Positions 44,785 through 53,210 of a stretch of 64,000 nucleotides of DNA are shown one piece after another (positions within the stretch are counted from its first letter, which is position 1; every line of letters starts with the position of its first letter). Location: positions 5,327,501-5,391,500 of the forward strand of contig NZ_CP101750.1 in the NCBI RefSeq assembly GCF_026810505.1. The letters are read 5' to 3'. The translations under genes were made by a program, and so were the position numbers. Under the pieces are notes generated by a model that was given only the letters and a program-made list of their open reading frames with translations, was not told the origin of the DNA and did not search any database. Source of the stretch: Streptomyces sp. Je 1-369. Its GTDB lineage: Bacteria > Actinomycetota > Actinomycetes > Streptomycetales > Streptomycetaceae.

Positions 44785-45426
44785 CTAGCTGTGTGCGGTG
44801 GCGGGGGCCGGTAGCGCTGGGCCGAGTTTGCGCAGGGCCCAGCGGTAGTGGCTGACCGCCTTCGCGGCGCCGAGGAGGCCGGTCAGCCAGATGAGCAGGC
44901 CGGCGCCCATGCCGAGGACGACGTCGGAGTAGGTCTCGTGGCCCGGTTCGGCGTACGCGGCCGCGGAGAAGGAGGTCCAGAGCCCGAGCGTGCACACGGC
45001 GAGGGACGACAGGAGCCAGACGAGGCTGAGGCCGGGGGAGCGCAGCCGGGCGTCGGACGTCGGGTGGCTGTCCAAGGAGAGCCAGGCGTCGGCGAGTTGC
45101 CGTAGGCGTCGGTCGTGGCGGATGCCGAGGACGACACCGATGGTCGCGGGGACCAGCGCCGCGAGGCCGAGGATTATGAGGACCGGGCCCAGCAGGAAGG
45201 CGCTGGGATCCTTGTCGTCGATGTACCGGATCGGCTGGATCAGCAGCGCCCAGCCGATGACGCCGCCGAGTCCGCACAGCCACAAGAGCAGAAGCCGGCT
45301 CACTCCGAGGTGCCGCTTGTGCAGCTCTTGCAGGGCCATGCCGCGGTCGGTGAGCAGCGTCTGCCGGTCCGGCCAGGTGCGCAGGTACACGGGTGGCGGG
45401 GGTGGAGGCAGCGTACGGCTAGGCAT
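44785..45426 (-). CDS. Four-helix membrane protein, unknown function
   Basis: 213 residues with a Pro-rich cytoplasmic N-terminus and four hydrophobic segments (about 43-66, 80-103, 135-157, 168-187). No motif points to a function. It is convergent with the response regulator gene with only 7 bases between the stop codons. Confidence 0.75.
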   Translation of the reverse strand: MPSRTLPPPPPPVYLRTWPDRQTLLTDRGMALQELHKRHLGVSRLLLLWLCGLGGVIGWALLIQPIRYIDDKDPSAFLLGPVLIILGLAALVPATIGVVLGIRHDRRLRQLADAWLSLDSHPTSDARLRSPGLSLVWLLSSLAVCTLGLWTSFSAAAYAEPGHETYSDVVLGMGAGLLIWLTGLLGAAKAVSHYRWALRKLGPALPAPATAHS

Positions 45427-45457
45427 GCGCGTGACAATACTGGCGGGGCAGGGCGGT

Positions 45458-46504
45458 TCAGGACACGCGGGTGGCTCCGGCGAACGGCATCTGGTCGATG
45501 GGGGCGAGCCGGACGGGGGCGCTCGGGTTCGGGGCGTGGATCATCTGGCCGTTGCCGACGTAGAGCCCGACGTGGCTGATGCCGGAGTAGAAGAACACCA
45601 GGTCGCCGGGGCGCAGTTCGGAGCGGGGGACGCGTTGGCCGGCGGCGATCTGGGCGTAGGTGGTGCGGGGCAGCGCGACGCCCGCCGAGCGGTAGGCGGC
45701 CTGGGTGAGGCCTGAGCAGTCGAAGGCGTCGGGGCCGGTGGCGCCCCAGACGTAGGGGCTGCCGAGGGCCTTGTACGCGTAGGAGACGGCGGACGCGGCG
45801 CGGGCGTCCGGCGCCTTCGAGGCCCCCAGGGTCGCGTCGCGGGCAGTGGAGCGGCTGGCGCGGTCGCCCGGGGGGTCGGTGAGGTCGGCGCGCTGTTCGG
45901 CGGTGAGGCGCGACAGGAGGCGCTTCGCCTCGCCGAGCTTTCCGGTGATCGTCCTCTTGTGCTCGCGCAGTTCCGCCTGGCGGGTGCGGAGGGCATCCAG
46001 GCGGTCATCGGCCCGGTCGCGCAGCCGGTCGAGTTCCCGAACCTGATCCCGTACTTCGCCGACGGCCACGGCCTGACGGCTGCCGGCTCGGTCGGCACGG
46101 GACGCGCGATCCAGGAACTGGTCGGGGTCGGAGGAGAGCGCGAGTTGCATGGAGGGGTCGATGCCACCTGCGCGGTACTGGGCGGCGGCGTACGAACCCA
46201 GGCTGTTGCGGGCGGCGTTGAGCTTCTCCGTCTTGCGGGCGGCTTCGTCGCGCAGGCCGCCGAGCTTCCTTTCGGCCTTTTCCGCCTTCTCCTTGGCGCC
46301 GTTGTACTTCTCGGTGGCGGTCTCCGCCTCGCGGTAGAGCGAGTCGACCTTGGACTTCACCTCGGCGGGGCTGAGCCGGGGATCCGCGTGTCCCGTGCCG
46401 TCGAAGGCGGTGGCCGATGCGGCTCCCGCGAGGGCGAGGGTGGCGGCGGTGCGGACCGTGCTGCCGCTGAGCGAGCGCTGTCGGGGCTTGCGGTGCGCTG
46501 GCAC
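45458..46504 (-). CDS. NlpC/P60 peptidoglycan endopeptidase (without riboswitch)
   Basis: 348 residues from GTG 46504 with AAGGAG 9 bases upstream. Signal peptide, then a long coiled coil (about 45-215, SPAEVKSKVDSLYREAETATEKYNGAKEK...) and a C-terminal NlpC/P60 domain (about 238-348) with catalytic Cys in FDCSGLTQAAY, His in GISHVGLYVG and the third residue in MIHAPNP. It cleaves peptide stems in cell-wall peptidoglycan outside the membrane. Paralogue of the gene at 47337. Confidence 0.92.
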   Translation of the reverse strand: MPAHRKPRQRSLSGSTVRTAATLALAGAASATAFDGTGHADPRLSPAEVKSKVDSLYREAETATEKYNGAKEKAEKAERKLGGLRDEAARKTEKLNAARNSLGSYAAAQYRAGGIDPSMQLALSSDPDQFLDRASRADRAGSRQAVAVGEVRDQVRELDRLRDRADDRLDALRTRQAELREHKRTITGKLGEAKRLLSRLTAEQRADLTDPPGDRASRSTARDATLGASKAPDARAASAVSYAYKALGSPYVWGATGPDAFDCSGLTQAAYRSAGVALPRTTYAQIAAGQRVPRSELRPGDLVFFYSGISHVGLYVGNGQMIHAPNPSAPVRLAPIDQMPFAGATRVS

Positions 46505-46850
46505 GAAGAGGGGCTCCTTACGTGTCCGGCGGCGGCCCGCACAGGGGGAGCGGACCGCCGCCGGGTTTCTCGGCGGTGGTGGCCGACGGCCGTCCCGGGT
46601 CGGACGGCGGTGGGGAGCCGGTCACCTGGTGGAGGACGCTAAACCTGGCCGTCACGGGTTGGTGATGGATTGTGCGCAACTGGCAGAAGTGGGCGGAACA
46701 GCATGCAGCCGTGACCGTGTGCTCGGCGGGGCGGCGGCCGTTTCGTGCGCGGGCGTGACCGATGGCTGGATTTTTACGTGCCTGCACGCGAGGCGGTGGT
46801 ATGGGGGCGCCTGCCGGGTGGGGCTGAGGGCCCGGCTAGGCTCCGGCCTC
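46505..46850. other. Divergent intergenic region
   Basis: 346 bases between the NlpC gene and a small membrane protein gene. It holds the leader hairpin of the NlpC gene; I looked for and did not find the c-di-AMP riboswitch hallmarks seen in front of the paralogue. Confidence 0.5.
46528..46562 (-). promoter_or_regulatory. Leader hairpin of the NlpC/P60 gene
   Basis: On the minus-strand RNA GGCGGCGGTCCGC pairs with GCGGGCCGCCGCC over 13 positions including one U-G wobble. It lies 24 bases before the start codon and immediately before the ribosome site. It may control translation or termination. Confidence 0.5.
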
Positions 46851-47204
46851 ATGGACCTACTCATCCATCTCTTCGTCGGCCTGCACATCATCGGCATCGC
46901 CTCGCTCCTGGGCGGTTTCCTGACCCAGATGAAGCAGATGGGCCAGGGCACCGCCCGCTTCAGCCCCTCGATGCTGCACGGCGCGCTGACCATGCTCGTC
47001 ACCGGTGTGGTCCTGGTGGGCCTCAACCAGGCGGACGACCACACGGTCAACAACGTCAAGATCGGCATCAAGCTTGCCCTGCTGATCGTGATCCTCGCGC
47101 TGGTCTACGTGAAGCGCGACGAGGAGAAGGTCGACAAGGGCATGTTCGGCGCGGTCGGCCTGCTGACCACGGCGAACATCTTCATCGCGGTGCTCTGGAC
47201 CTGA
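46851..47204 (+). CDS. Small four-helix membrane protein, unknown function
   Basis: 117 residues from ATG 46851. About four hydrophobic helices fill the protein: LIHLFVGLHIIGIASLLGGFL, MLHGALTMLVTGVVLVGLNQ, GIKLALLIVILALVYVK and GLLTTANIFIAVLWT. It looks like an integral membrane protein typical of actinobacteria, with no assigned activity. A long terminator follows. Confidence 0.82.
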   Translation: MDLLIHLFVGLHIIGIASLLGGFLTQMKQMGQGTARFSPSMLHGALTMLVTGVVLVGLNQADDHTVNNVKIGIKLALLIVILALVYVKRDEEKVDKGMFGAVGLLTTANIFIAVLWT

Positions 47205-47262
47205 GCCGGGCCTGAGCCGGGCCTGAGCTGGTCCTGAGCCGGACATGAGTTGGTCCTGAGTT
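47205..47262. repeat. Short CCTGAGCCGG repeat
   Basis: Five imperfect copies of a 10-15-base CCTGAGCCGGxC / CCTGAGTTGGT unit follow the small membrane protein gene. Confidence 0.75.
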
Positions 47263-47270
47263 TCCCGTCT

Positions 47271-47321
47271 CTACGCGCGCGTGGCCCGCATCCTTCCCGG
47301 ATGCGGGCCACGCGCGCGTAG
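47271..47321. terminator. Bidirectional terminator
   Basis: A 23-bp perfect stem beginning CTACGCGCGCGTGG with a 5-base TTCCC loop, placed between convergent genes. Confidence 0.92.
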
Positions 47322-47336
47322 AGGGGCGTTACGTCG

Positions 47337-48569
47337 TCAGGCGGGGCGGACCACGCTGTGGATCGGCATGTAGTAGATCGACTCGACGCGGACGTTCGCA
47401 CCCGGCTTCGGGGCGTGGATCATCTTGCCGTTGCCGATGTAGATCCCTACGTGGCTGATGTCGTCGTAGAAGAACACCAGGTCACCCGGTTTGGCGTCGG
47501 CGGTCTTCACCGTCGTGCCGACCTTCACCTGGTCCCACGTGGTGCGCGGCAGGGAGATTCCCGCGGCCTTCCACGCGTCCTGTGTGAGCCCGGAGCAGTC
47601 GTAGGAGTCGGGGCCGGTGGCACCCCAGACGTACGGCTTGCCGATCTGGGCCTCCGCGAAGTCGATGACCTTCGCGGCCTTGGTGGCGTAGCTGCCGTCC
47701 GAGCTCCCGGAGCCCGAACCGGAACCAGAACCAGAACCGGAACCGGAACCAGAACCAGAACCGGACCCCGAGCCGGTGCCGGAGCCCGATCCGGAGTCCT
47801 GGCCCCCCTCACGCTCCTTCTCCCGCTGGGCCGCCTCCTCCGCCTTGCGCTCGCGCTCCGCCTCGGCGGCCTGCTCGCGGGCCAGCTTCTCGGCCTTCCG
47901 CTTGGCCTCCTGCTTCTTCTTCCGCTCGATCTCCGCCAGCCGCGCCTTCTCCTCGGCGGTCAACTTCGACAGGAGCTCGCGCGCGTCCCCCAGCTTCTTC
48001 TGGACGGTCTTCTTGCTCGTCCTGAGCTCGTCCCGCGAGTCGGTGAGCGTCTCCAGGCTCTTCGCGGCCTTCGTGCGCTGCTTCGTCGCAGACGCCTGCT
48101 CCGTCTCGTACGCGTCGACCGCCTTCTTCTGGCGCGAGGTCAGCCGGTCCGCCAAGTGGTTCTGGTCGAAGTAGCCCTGCGGGTCGTTGGCGAGCATCAT
48201 CGTGGCCGTCTCGGAGACGGCGCCGGTGCGGTACTGCGCCGCGGCGAACGAGCCGAGCTCCTGGCGGGCGTCGTTCAGCTTGTCCGTGCGTTTGGCCACG
48301 TCGTCGAGCAGCCCGTCGACCCTCTTGCGCTGCTTCTCGGTGCGCTCCTTGGCCGAGTTGTACTTCTGGGTCGCGACGCCCGCCTGCTGGTAGAGCTCGT
48401 CGACCTTCTTCTGCACCTCTTCGAGGCTGGGCCTGGACGGCGCCGAGGGCGCCGCCTGCGCGCTCTGCGACAGGAGGGCGACGGAGGTGAGGGCTGCCGT
48501 CGTGATGCCGAGGGCGGGGGCCGTACGAATGCCGGCCGTCCGGTTCCGCGGCTTGCGGTGCGACGCCAA
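47337..48569 (-). CDS. NlpC/P60 peptidoglycan endopeptidase with (GS)n linker, riboswitch-controlled
   Basis: 410 residues. The start is TTG 48569, supported by GGAAGGAG 8 bases upstream and the conserved opening MASHRKPRNR. Signal peptide to about 39; a long charged coiled coil (about 45-250, ending in KK and EE-rich stretches); a Gly-Ser alternating linker of about 30 residues; then the NlpC/P60 domain (about 290-410) with DCSGLTQDAW, ISHVGIYIGN and MIHAPKP. RipA-like architecture. Expression should be lowered by c-di-AMP through the ydaO-type riboswitch in its leader. Confidence 0.94.
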   Translation of the reverse strand: MASHRKPRNRTAGIRTAPALGITTAALTSVALLSQSAQAAPSAPSRPSLEEVQKKVDELYQQAGVATQKYNSAKERTEKQRKRVDGLLDDVAKRTDKLNDARQELGSFAAAQYRTGAVSETATMMLANDPQGYFDQNHLADRLTSRQKKAVDAYETEQASATKQRTKAAKSLETLTDSRDELRTSKKTVQKKLGDARELLSKLTAEEKARLAEIERKKKQEAKRKAEKLAREQAAEAERERKAEEAAQREKEREGGQDSGSGSGTGSGSGSGSGSGSGSGSGSGSGSGSSDGSYATKAAKVIDFAEAQIGKPYVWGATGPDSYDCSGLTQDAWKAAGISLPRTTWDQVKVGTTVKTADAKPGDLVFFYDDISHVGIYIGNGKMIHAPKPGANVRVESIYYMPIHSVVRPA

Positions 48570-48590
48570 GGAGGCGACTCCTTCCGTAGA

Positions 48591-48725
48591 CCGCCTACCG
48601 GGTTAGCTGTCGGGTTCGGGCGGATGGTTCGGAAGGCTGCCCTACGGTCCCGTACTTCGTACGGGACCGATTCACCCCAAGTTTTCGGTGGGTCCCCGGC
48701 TCCGAACACGTCGGACTCGGCGGAG
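48591..48725 (-). ncRNA. c-di-AMP riboswitch (ydaO-yuaA type)
   Basis: In the minus-strand leader, 22 bases before the TTG start, the aptamer hallmarks appear in order: the P1 5' strand CCTCCGCCGAGTCCGAC, GGGGACCCACC, TTGGGGTGAATC, a variable hairpin (GGTCCCGTAC / GTACGGGACC), GTAGGGCAGCC, and the most conserved GACAGCTAACCCGGTAGGCGG, whose GGCGG pairs with the opening CCGCC. This class controls cell-wall hydrolases in Streptomyces and switches expression off when c-di-AMP is bound. Boundaries are good to about 10 bases. Confidence 0.9.
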
Positions 48726-48778
48726 GCCGCCCGTTCCCGGCGGGGTTCGCCGGTGGGGGGACGAGTGGCCCGCCGGGC

Positions 48779-48808
48779 ACGCTAGCCAACTCGTGTGGTC
48801 CCTGTGAA
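48779..48808 (-). promoter_or_regulatory. Promoter of the riboswitch-NlpC unit
   Basis: On the minus strand TTCACA (48808-48803), 18 bases, then TAGCGT (48784-48779). Transcription would start near 48772, about 45 bases before the aptamer. Confidence 0.5.
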
Positions 48809-48975
48809 GGTTGATGTTCGATATGCCCGATACATTTTCGTTACTTTACGAGGGTGAGTGCGGGACGCGAGCTGCTGTGGCGGAGTGTGATCGTCCGCGG
48901 GCAGGGCGTGACGCGAGGCGGTGTGACCGGAACCCGCAGCGGGTTGTCAGTGGGGCCGCCTAGACTCGGGAGGCG

Positions 48976-51534
48976 ATGAGCAGCCTCTTTGATGACAGCT
49001 TCCTGGCGGACCTGCAGCCCTCGCGGGCCGCGGACGAAGCGCCCCCGCCGCCGCCCGAGGACAGCGCTCCGGAGCCCATTCCGGACGACCTGTTCGACGG
49101 GAAGTTCGACGTGCCCATGACCCGGGACTCGCACTACCGCGACGGCGCCCCGCGCCCGGTCATCGACCCGGCGACGCTTCTCGACGGGCTGAACGAGAAC
49201 CAGCGCGCGGCCGTCGTGCACGCGGGGTCCCCGCTGCTCATCGTCGCCGGTGCCGGATCCGGCAAGACCCGCGTGCTGACCCACCGCATCGCGCACCTGC
49301 TCGCCGAGCGCGGCGTGCACCCCGGCCAGATCCTCGCGATCACCTTCACGAACAAGGCCGCGGGCGAGATGAAGGAGCGCGTCGAGCAGCTCGTGGGCCC
49401 CCGGGCGAACGCGATGTGGGTGTCGACCTTCCACAGTGCCTGCGTCCGCATCCTCCGCCGGGAGTACAAGAAGCTGGGCTTCACGTCCTCCTTCTCGATC
49501 TACGACGCCGCCGACTCCAAGCGCCTCATGGCCCTGGTCTGCCGCGATCTGGACCTCGACCCGAAGAAGTTCCCCCCGAAGTCGTTCAGCGCCAAGATCT
49601 CGAACCTCAAGAACGAGCTGATCGACGAGGAGGACTTCGCAGGTCAGGCCGCCGACGGCTTCGAGAAGACCCTCGCCCAGGCCTACGCCATGTACCAGTC
49701 ACGCCTCCGCGAGGCGAACGCGCTGGACTTCGACGACCTGATCATGACGACGGTCCACCTGCTGCGCGCCTTCCCGGACGTCGCCGAGCACTACAGGCGC
49801 CGCTTCCGGCACGTCATGGTCGACGAGTACCAGGACACGAACCACGCGCAGTACGCGCTGGTGCGCGAGCTGGTCGGACCCTCCGGAGGCGAGGGGGACG
49901 ACCCCGCCGAGCTGTGCGTGGTGGGCGACGCCGACCAGTCCATCTACGCCTTCCGTGGCGCCACGATCCGCAACATCCTCCAGTTCGAGGAGGACTACAC
50001 GGACGCGACGACGATCCTCCTGGAGCAGAACTACCGCTCCACCCAGACGATCCTGACCGCCGCCAACGCGGTCATCGAGCGGAACGAGAGCCGCCGCCCC
50101 AAGAACCTGTGGACCAACCAGGGCGCGGGCGCACGCATCACCGGGTACGTCGCCGACACCGAGCACGACGAGGCGCAGTTCGTCGCCGACGAGATCGACC
50201 GCCTCACCGACGCGGGCGACGCGAAGGCCGGCGACGTCGCGATCTTCTACCGGACGAACGCCCAGTCCCGTGTCTTCGAAGAGATCTTCATCCGCGTCGG
50301 CCTGCCCTACAAGGTGGTCGGCGGCGTCCGCTTCTACGAGCGCAAGGAGGTCCGCGATGTGCTGGCCTACCTGCGCGTTCTCGCCAACCCCGAGGACGCG
50401 GTCCCGCTGCGCCGCATCCTCAACGTACCGAAGAGGGGCATCGGCGACCGCGCCGAAGCCATGATCGACGCGCTCTCGCAGCGCGAGAAGATCTCCTTCC
50501 CGCAGGCGCTGCGCCGCGTCGACGAGGCGTACGGAATGGCGGCCCGCTCCACCAACGCCGTCAAGCGGTTCAACACGCTGATGGAGGAGCTGCGGACCGT
50601 CGTCGAGTCGGGCGCGGGCCCGGCCGTCGTCCTGGAGGCCGTGCTCGAACGGACCGGCTATCTGGCCGAGCTGCAGGCCTCGACCGACCCGCAGGACGAG
50701 ACCCGCATCGAGAACCTCCAGGAGCTCGCCGCCGTGGCGCTGGAGTTCGAGCAGGACAACAACCAGGCTGCGGGCACCGACCAGGCTGCGGGCGCCGACC
50801 AGACTGCGGGCAACGCGCAGGGCGGGGCCGCGGACCAGGGCCAGGCCGAAGGTGAAGCCGGTGAAGGCGCCGCCCCGGCCGGTACGCTCTCGGACTTCCT
50901 GGAGCGCGTCGCCCTGGTCGCCGACTCCGACCAGATCCCCGACGAGGAGGACGACGGCTCCGGAGTCATCACCCTCATGACCCTGCACACCGCCAAGGGC
51001 CTCGAATTCCCCGTGGTGTTCCTGACCGGTATGGAGGACGGCGTCTTCCCGCACATGCGCTCCCTCGGGCAGGTCAAGGAGCTGGAGGAGGAGCGTCGCC
51101 TCGCGTACGTGGGCATCACCCGCGCGCGGGAGCGGCTCTACCTGACACGGTCGGCCATGCGCAGCGCCTGGGGCACACCGTCGTACAACCCGCCGTCGCG
51201 CTTCCTCGAGGAGATCCCGGACGCGCACCTGGACTGGAAGCGGACCGGCTCGGTCGGCGCACCGGCCACGTCCGGACCCGCCGCTGGAATCGCCTCGTCG
51301 TTGTCCTCGTCCCGCTCGCGATCCGGCGGCGCCCAGGGCTTCGCCACGCGCCGCGCGTCGGAGAAGCCGGTCGTGTCGCTGGCCGTCGGGGACCGTGTCA
51401 CGCACGACCAGTTCGGCCTTGGGACCGTGGTCGGCGTGAAGGGGACGGGCGCGAACGCCGAGGCGACGGTGGACTTCGGCGAGCCCAAGCCGAAGCGCCT
51501 CCTGCTGCGGTACGCACCGGTGGAGAAGTTGTAA
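48976..51534 (+). CDS. pcrA: UvrD/PcrA-type DNA helicase
   Basis: 852 residues. The superfamily 1A helicase core runs from about residue 70. The Walker A is VAGAGSGKT, with TFTNKAA (Ia), VDEYQDTN (II), GDADQSIYAFRGA (III), QNYRS (IV), LMTLHTAKGLEFPVVF (V) and YVGITRARERLY (VI). It unwinds DNA 3' to 5' in nucleotide excision repair and in clearing replication conflicts. A Glu/Pro-rich N-terminal 65 residues and an Ala/Gly/Gln-repeat insertion (about 595-635) in the 2B region are lineage features. The C-terminal GDRVTHDQFGLGTVV is a UvrD Tudor-like domain. Confidence 0.96.
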   Translation: MSSLFDDSFLADLQPSRAADEAPPPPPEDSAPEPIPDDLFDGKFDVPMTRDSHYRDGAPRPVIDPATLLDGLNENQRAAVVHAGSPLLIVAGAGSGKTRVLTHRIAHLLAERGVHPGQILAITFTNKAAGEMKERVEQLVGPRANAMWVSTFHSACVRILRREYKKLGFTSSFSIYDAADSKRLMALVCRDLDLDPKKFPPKSFSAKISNLKNELIDEEDFAGQAADGFEKTLAQAYAMYQSRLREANALDFDDLIMTTVHLLRAFPDVAEHYRRRFRHVMVDEYQDTNHAQYALVRELVGPSGGEGDDPAELCVVGDADQSIYAFRGATIRNILQFEEDYTDATTILLEQNYRSTQTILTAANAVIERNESRRPKNLWTNQGAGARITGYVADTEHDEAQFVADEIDRLTDAGDAKAGDVAIFYRTNAQSRVFEEIFIRVGLPYKVVGGVRFYERKEVRDVLAYLRVLANPEDAVPLRRILNVPKRGIGDRAEAMIDALSQREKISFPQALRRVDEAYGMAARSTNAVKRFNTLMEELRTVVESGAGPAVVLEAVLERTGYLAELQASTDPQDETRIENLQELAAVALEFEQDNNQAAGTDQAAGADQTAGNAQGGAADQGQAEGEAGEGAAPAGTLSDFLERVALVADSDQIPDEEDDGSGVITLMTLHTAKGLEFPVVFLTGMEDGVFPHMRSLGQVKELEEERRLAYVGITRARERLYLTRSAMRSAWGTPSYNPPSRFLEEIPDAHLDWKRTGSVGAPATSGPAAGIASSLSSSRSRSGGAQGFATRRASEKPVVSLAVGDRVTHDQFGLGTVVGVKGTGANAEATVDFGEPKPKRLLLRYAPVEKL

Positions 51535-51560
51535 CGCGGGGGCCGGCGGCCGGAGTTACG

Positions 51561-53027
51561 TTACGTCGGGTCGAGGCCGTGGCTGCGGAGCCACGGCAGC
51601 GGGTCGATCGCCGAGCCGCCGGCGGGGCGCACCTCGAAGTGCAGGTGCGGTCCGGTGGAGTTGCCGGAGTTCCCGGAGAAGGCGATGGCCTCGCCCGCCT
51701 TCACGGGACCGCTGGAGATCTTGTGCGTGGAGAGGTGGCAGTACCACGTCTCCGTGCCGTCCTTCGCGGTGACGATCGCCATGTTTCCGTAGGCGCTGTT
51801 CCACTTGGTCGACACGGTGCCGTCGGTCGCGGCGAGGACCTCGGTGCCGTAGGACACCGGGAAGTCGATTCCGGAGTGCGCCGACATCCAGTTGACGCCC
51901 GCCTGACCGAACTGCGCGCTGAGACCGTGCTGCTTCACCGGCAGGGCGAACTTGGGGCGCAGCCGCTCCTTGCGCGCGGCTTCCGCCACCGCCTTCTTCT
52001 CGGCGGCCACCTTCTCCGCCTTGAGGTCGATGCGCTCCTGCGTGCGGCTGGCGCGGTCCGCGAAGTCGCCCGCGTCCGCGGAGAGGTTCGCCAGCTGCGT
52101 GTCCAGCTTGTTGTTGGCGGCAGAGGGCTGCACGGACGTGGCGTCCGGAGCCGACGCGGTCGTCGTCGTGTCCTTCGCCTCGTCCCCGCCGAAGTTCCCC
52201 ACGGAGGCGGCCGCCACTCCGGCGACCCCCATCACGCAGGCCGAGGGCACGGCGACGGTGAAGAGCGCTGAGCGCTTGGCGGGGGTGCGGCGACGGGTCC
52301 TGGAGCGGCCGCCCCCTGCGGGCCCGCCGCTCCTCCCGCGGGAGGAGCGGGGCGCGGCACTGGGGGAGTCGGTCGATTCGGTGTCCGCGGGCTCGTACGC
52401 GGCATCGGCGTCGGTTTCGTACGGCGTGTCCGTGTCGTTCGGGACGGGGGCGCCGAGCAAGTCGGGTGTGTCGTGCGCCTGGTGTGACTCTTGGGCTTCG
52501 CCGGGTGAGTTCCACGCCGTCGCGTCGTACGCACCGGTGTCGAAGGTCTGCGTGTCCCACTGACCGGTCTGCGGGCCGTCCTGCGGCGCCTGGTGCCAGG
52601 CGGCGGTGTCCCACTGGCCCGTGGAGTCCGGACCCTGCTGCGCGGGGATGTCGGCGACCTGCTGATATCCGCCGGTCGACCACATCGAGGCGGTGTCGTA
52701 GCTGCCGCCGTCGTACGTGGCGGCGTAGTACTGCTCCGCGTACGCGTCGTAAGTGACCGTCTGCTGAGGGCCTGTTGTGGTCGCCCACTGGCCCGTGTCG
52801 TGTCCGTTGCCCGGCATGTCGCCGAAGAGAGGGTCGGTCGCGAACGTTCCGGTGTCGAAAGTGCCGGTGTCGAAGCTGCCGGTGTCGAAACTGCCGGTCG
52901 CATAGGCGTCGTGGCCGTAGCCGTTGTGCTGGGCACTCTGTTCGTCGTACGTCGCGTAGTGCGCGTAGTCGGCGCCGGGTGCCGAGGACGGGGACATTGA
53001 GCTCCCCGACGGGTGACGGTCGTTCAC
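51561..53027 (-). CDS. M23-family peptidase with repeat-rich N-terminus
   Basis: 488 residues from GTG 53027 (AAAGAGAAG upstream; TTG 53030 adjacent). Residues 1-240 are low-complexity Tyr/Asp/Thr/Gln-rich, including SFDTG / TFDTG repeats. A basic segment and membrane helix (about 255-285) follow, then a coiled coil and the LytM/M23 domain (about 365-489). The zinc ligands lie in HSGIDF and HLHFEV. It should be an inner-membrane-anchored endopeptidase facing the wall, or an activator of one; the long N-terminus would be cytoplasmic. Convergent with pcrA with a 26-base gap. Confidence 0.9.
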   Translation of the reverse strand: MNDRHPSGSSMSPSSAPGADYAHYATYDEQSAQHNGYGHDAYATGSFDTGSFDTGTFDTGTFATDPLFGDMPGNGHDTGQWATTTGPQQTVTYDAYAEQYYAATYDGGSYDTASMWSTGGYQQVADIPAQQGPDSTGQWDTAAWHQAPQDGPQTGQWDTQTFDTGAYDATAWNSPGEAQESHQAHDTPDLLGAPVPNDTDTPYETDADAAYEPADTESTDSPSAAPRSSRGRSGGPAGGGRSRTRRRTPAKRSALFTVAVPSACVMGVAGVAAASVGNFGGDEAKDTTTTASAPDATSVQPSAANNKLDTQLANLSADAGDFADRASRTQERIDLKAEKVAAEKKAVAEAARKERLRPKFALPVKQHGLSAQFGQAGVNWMSAHSGIDFPVSYGTEVLAATDGTVSTKWNSAYGNMAIVTAKDGTETWYCHLSTHKISSGPVKAGEAIAFSGNSGNSTGPHLHFEVRPAGGSAIDPLPWLRSHGLDPT

Positions 53028-53210
53028 CAACTTCTCTTTCGCCTCGGCAGCAGGGGCAGAGCAGTGCGGCGACTGTACCCGGCGGTATACGGGCGCGACA
53101 ATCTTCCCCTGGTTTCGTGCTCGCAGGAAACGGGCATTCGGCCGCCTTTCGGCGGTCTGCGGGCACAGCCTTGGCTTTGCGTTCGAGATTCGTTCGATAG
53201 TTGGGGCTGG

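Noticed and set aside
46505..46850. c-di-AMP riboswitch in front of the first NlpC/P60 gene
   Set aside because: The invariant GACAGCTAACC block and the GGGGTGAATC block are missing; only a simple hairpin is present.
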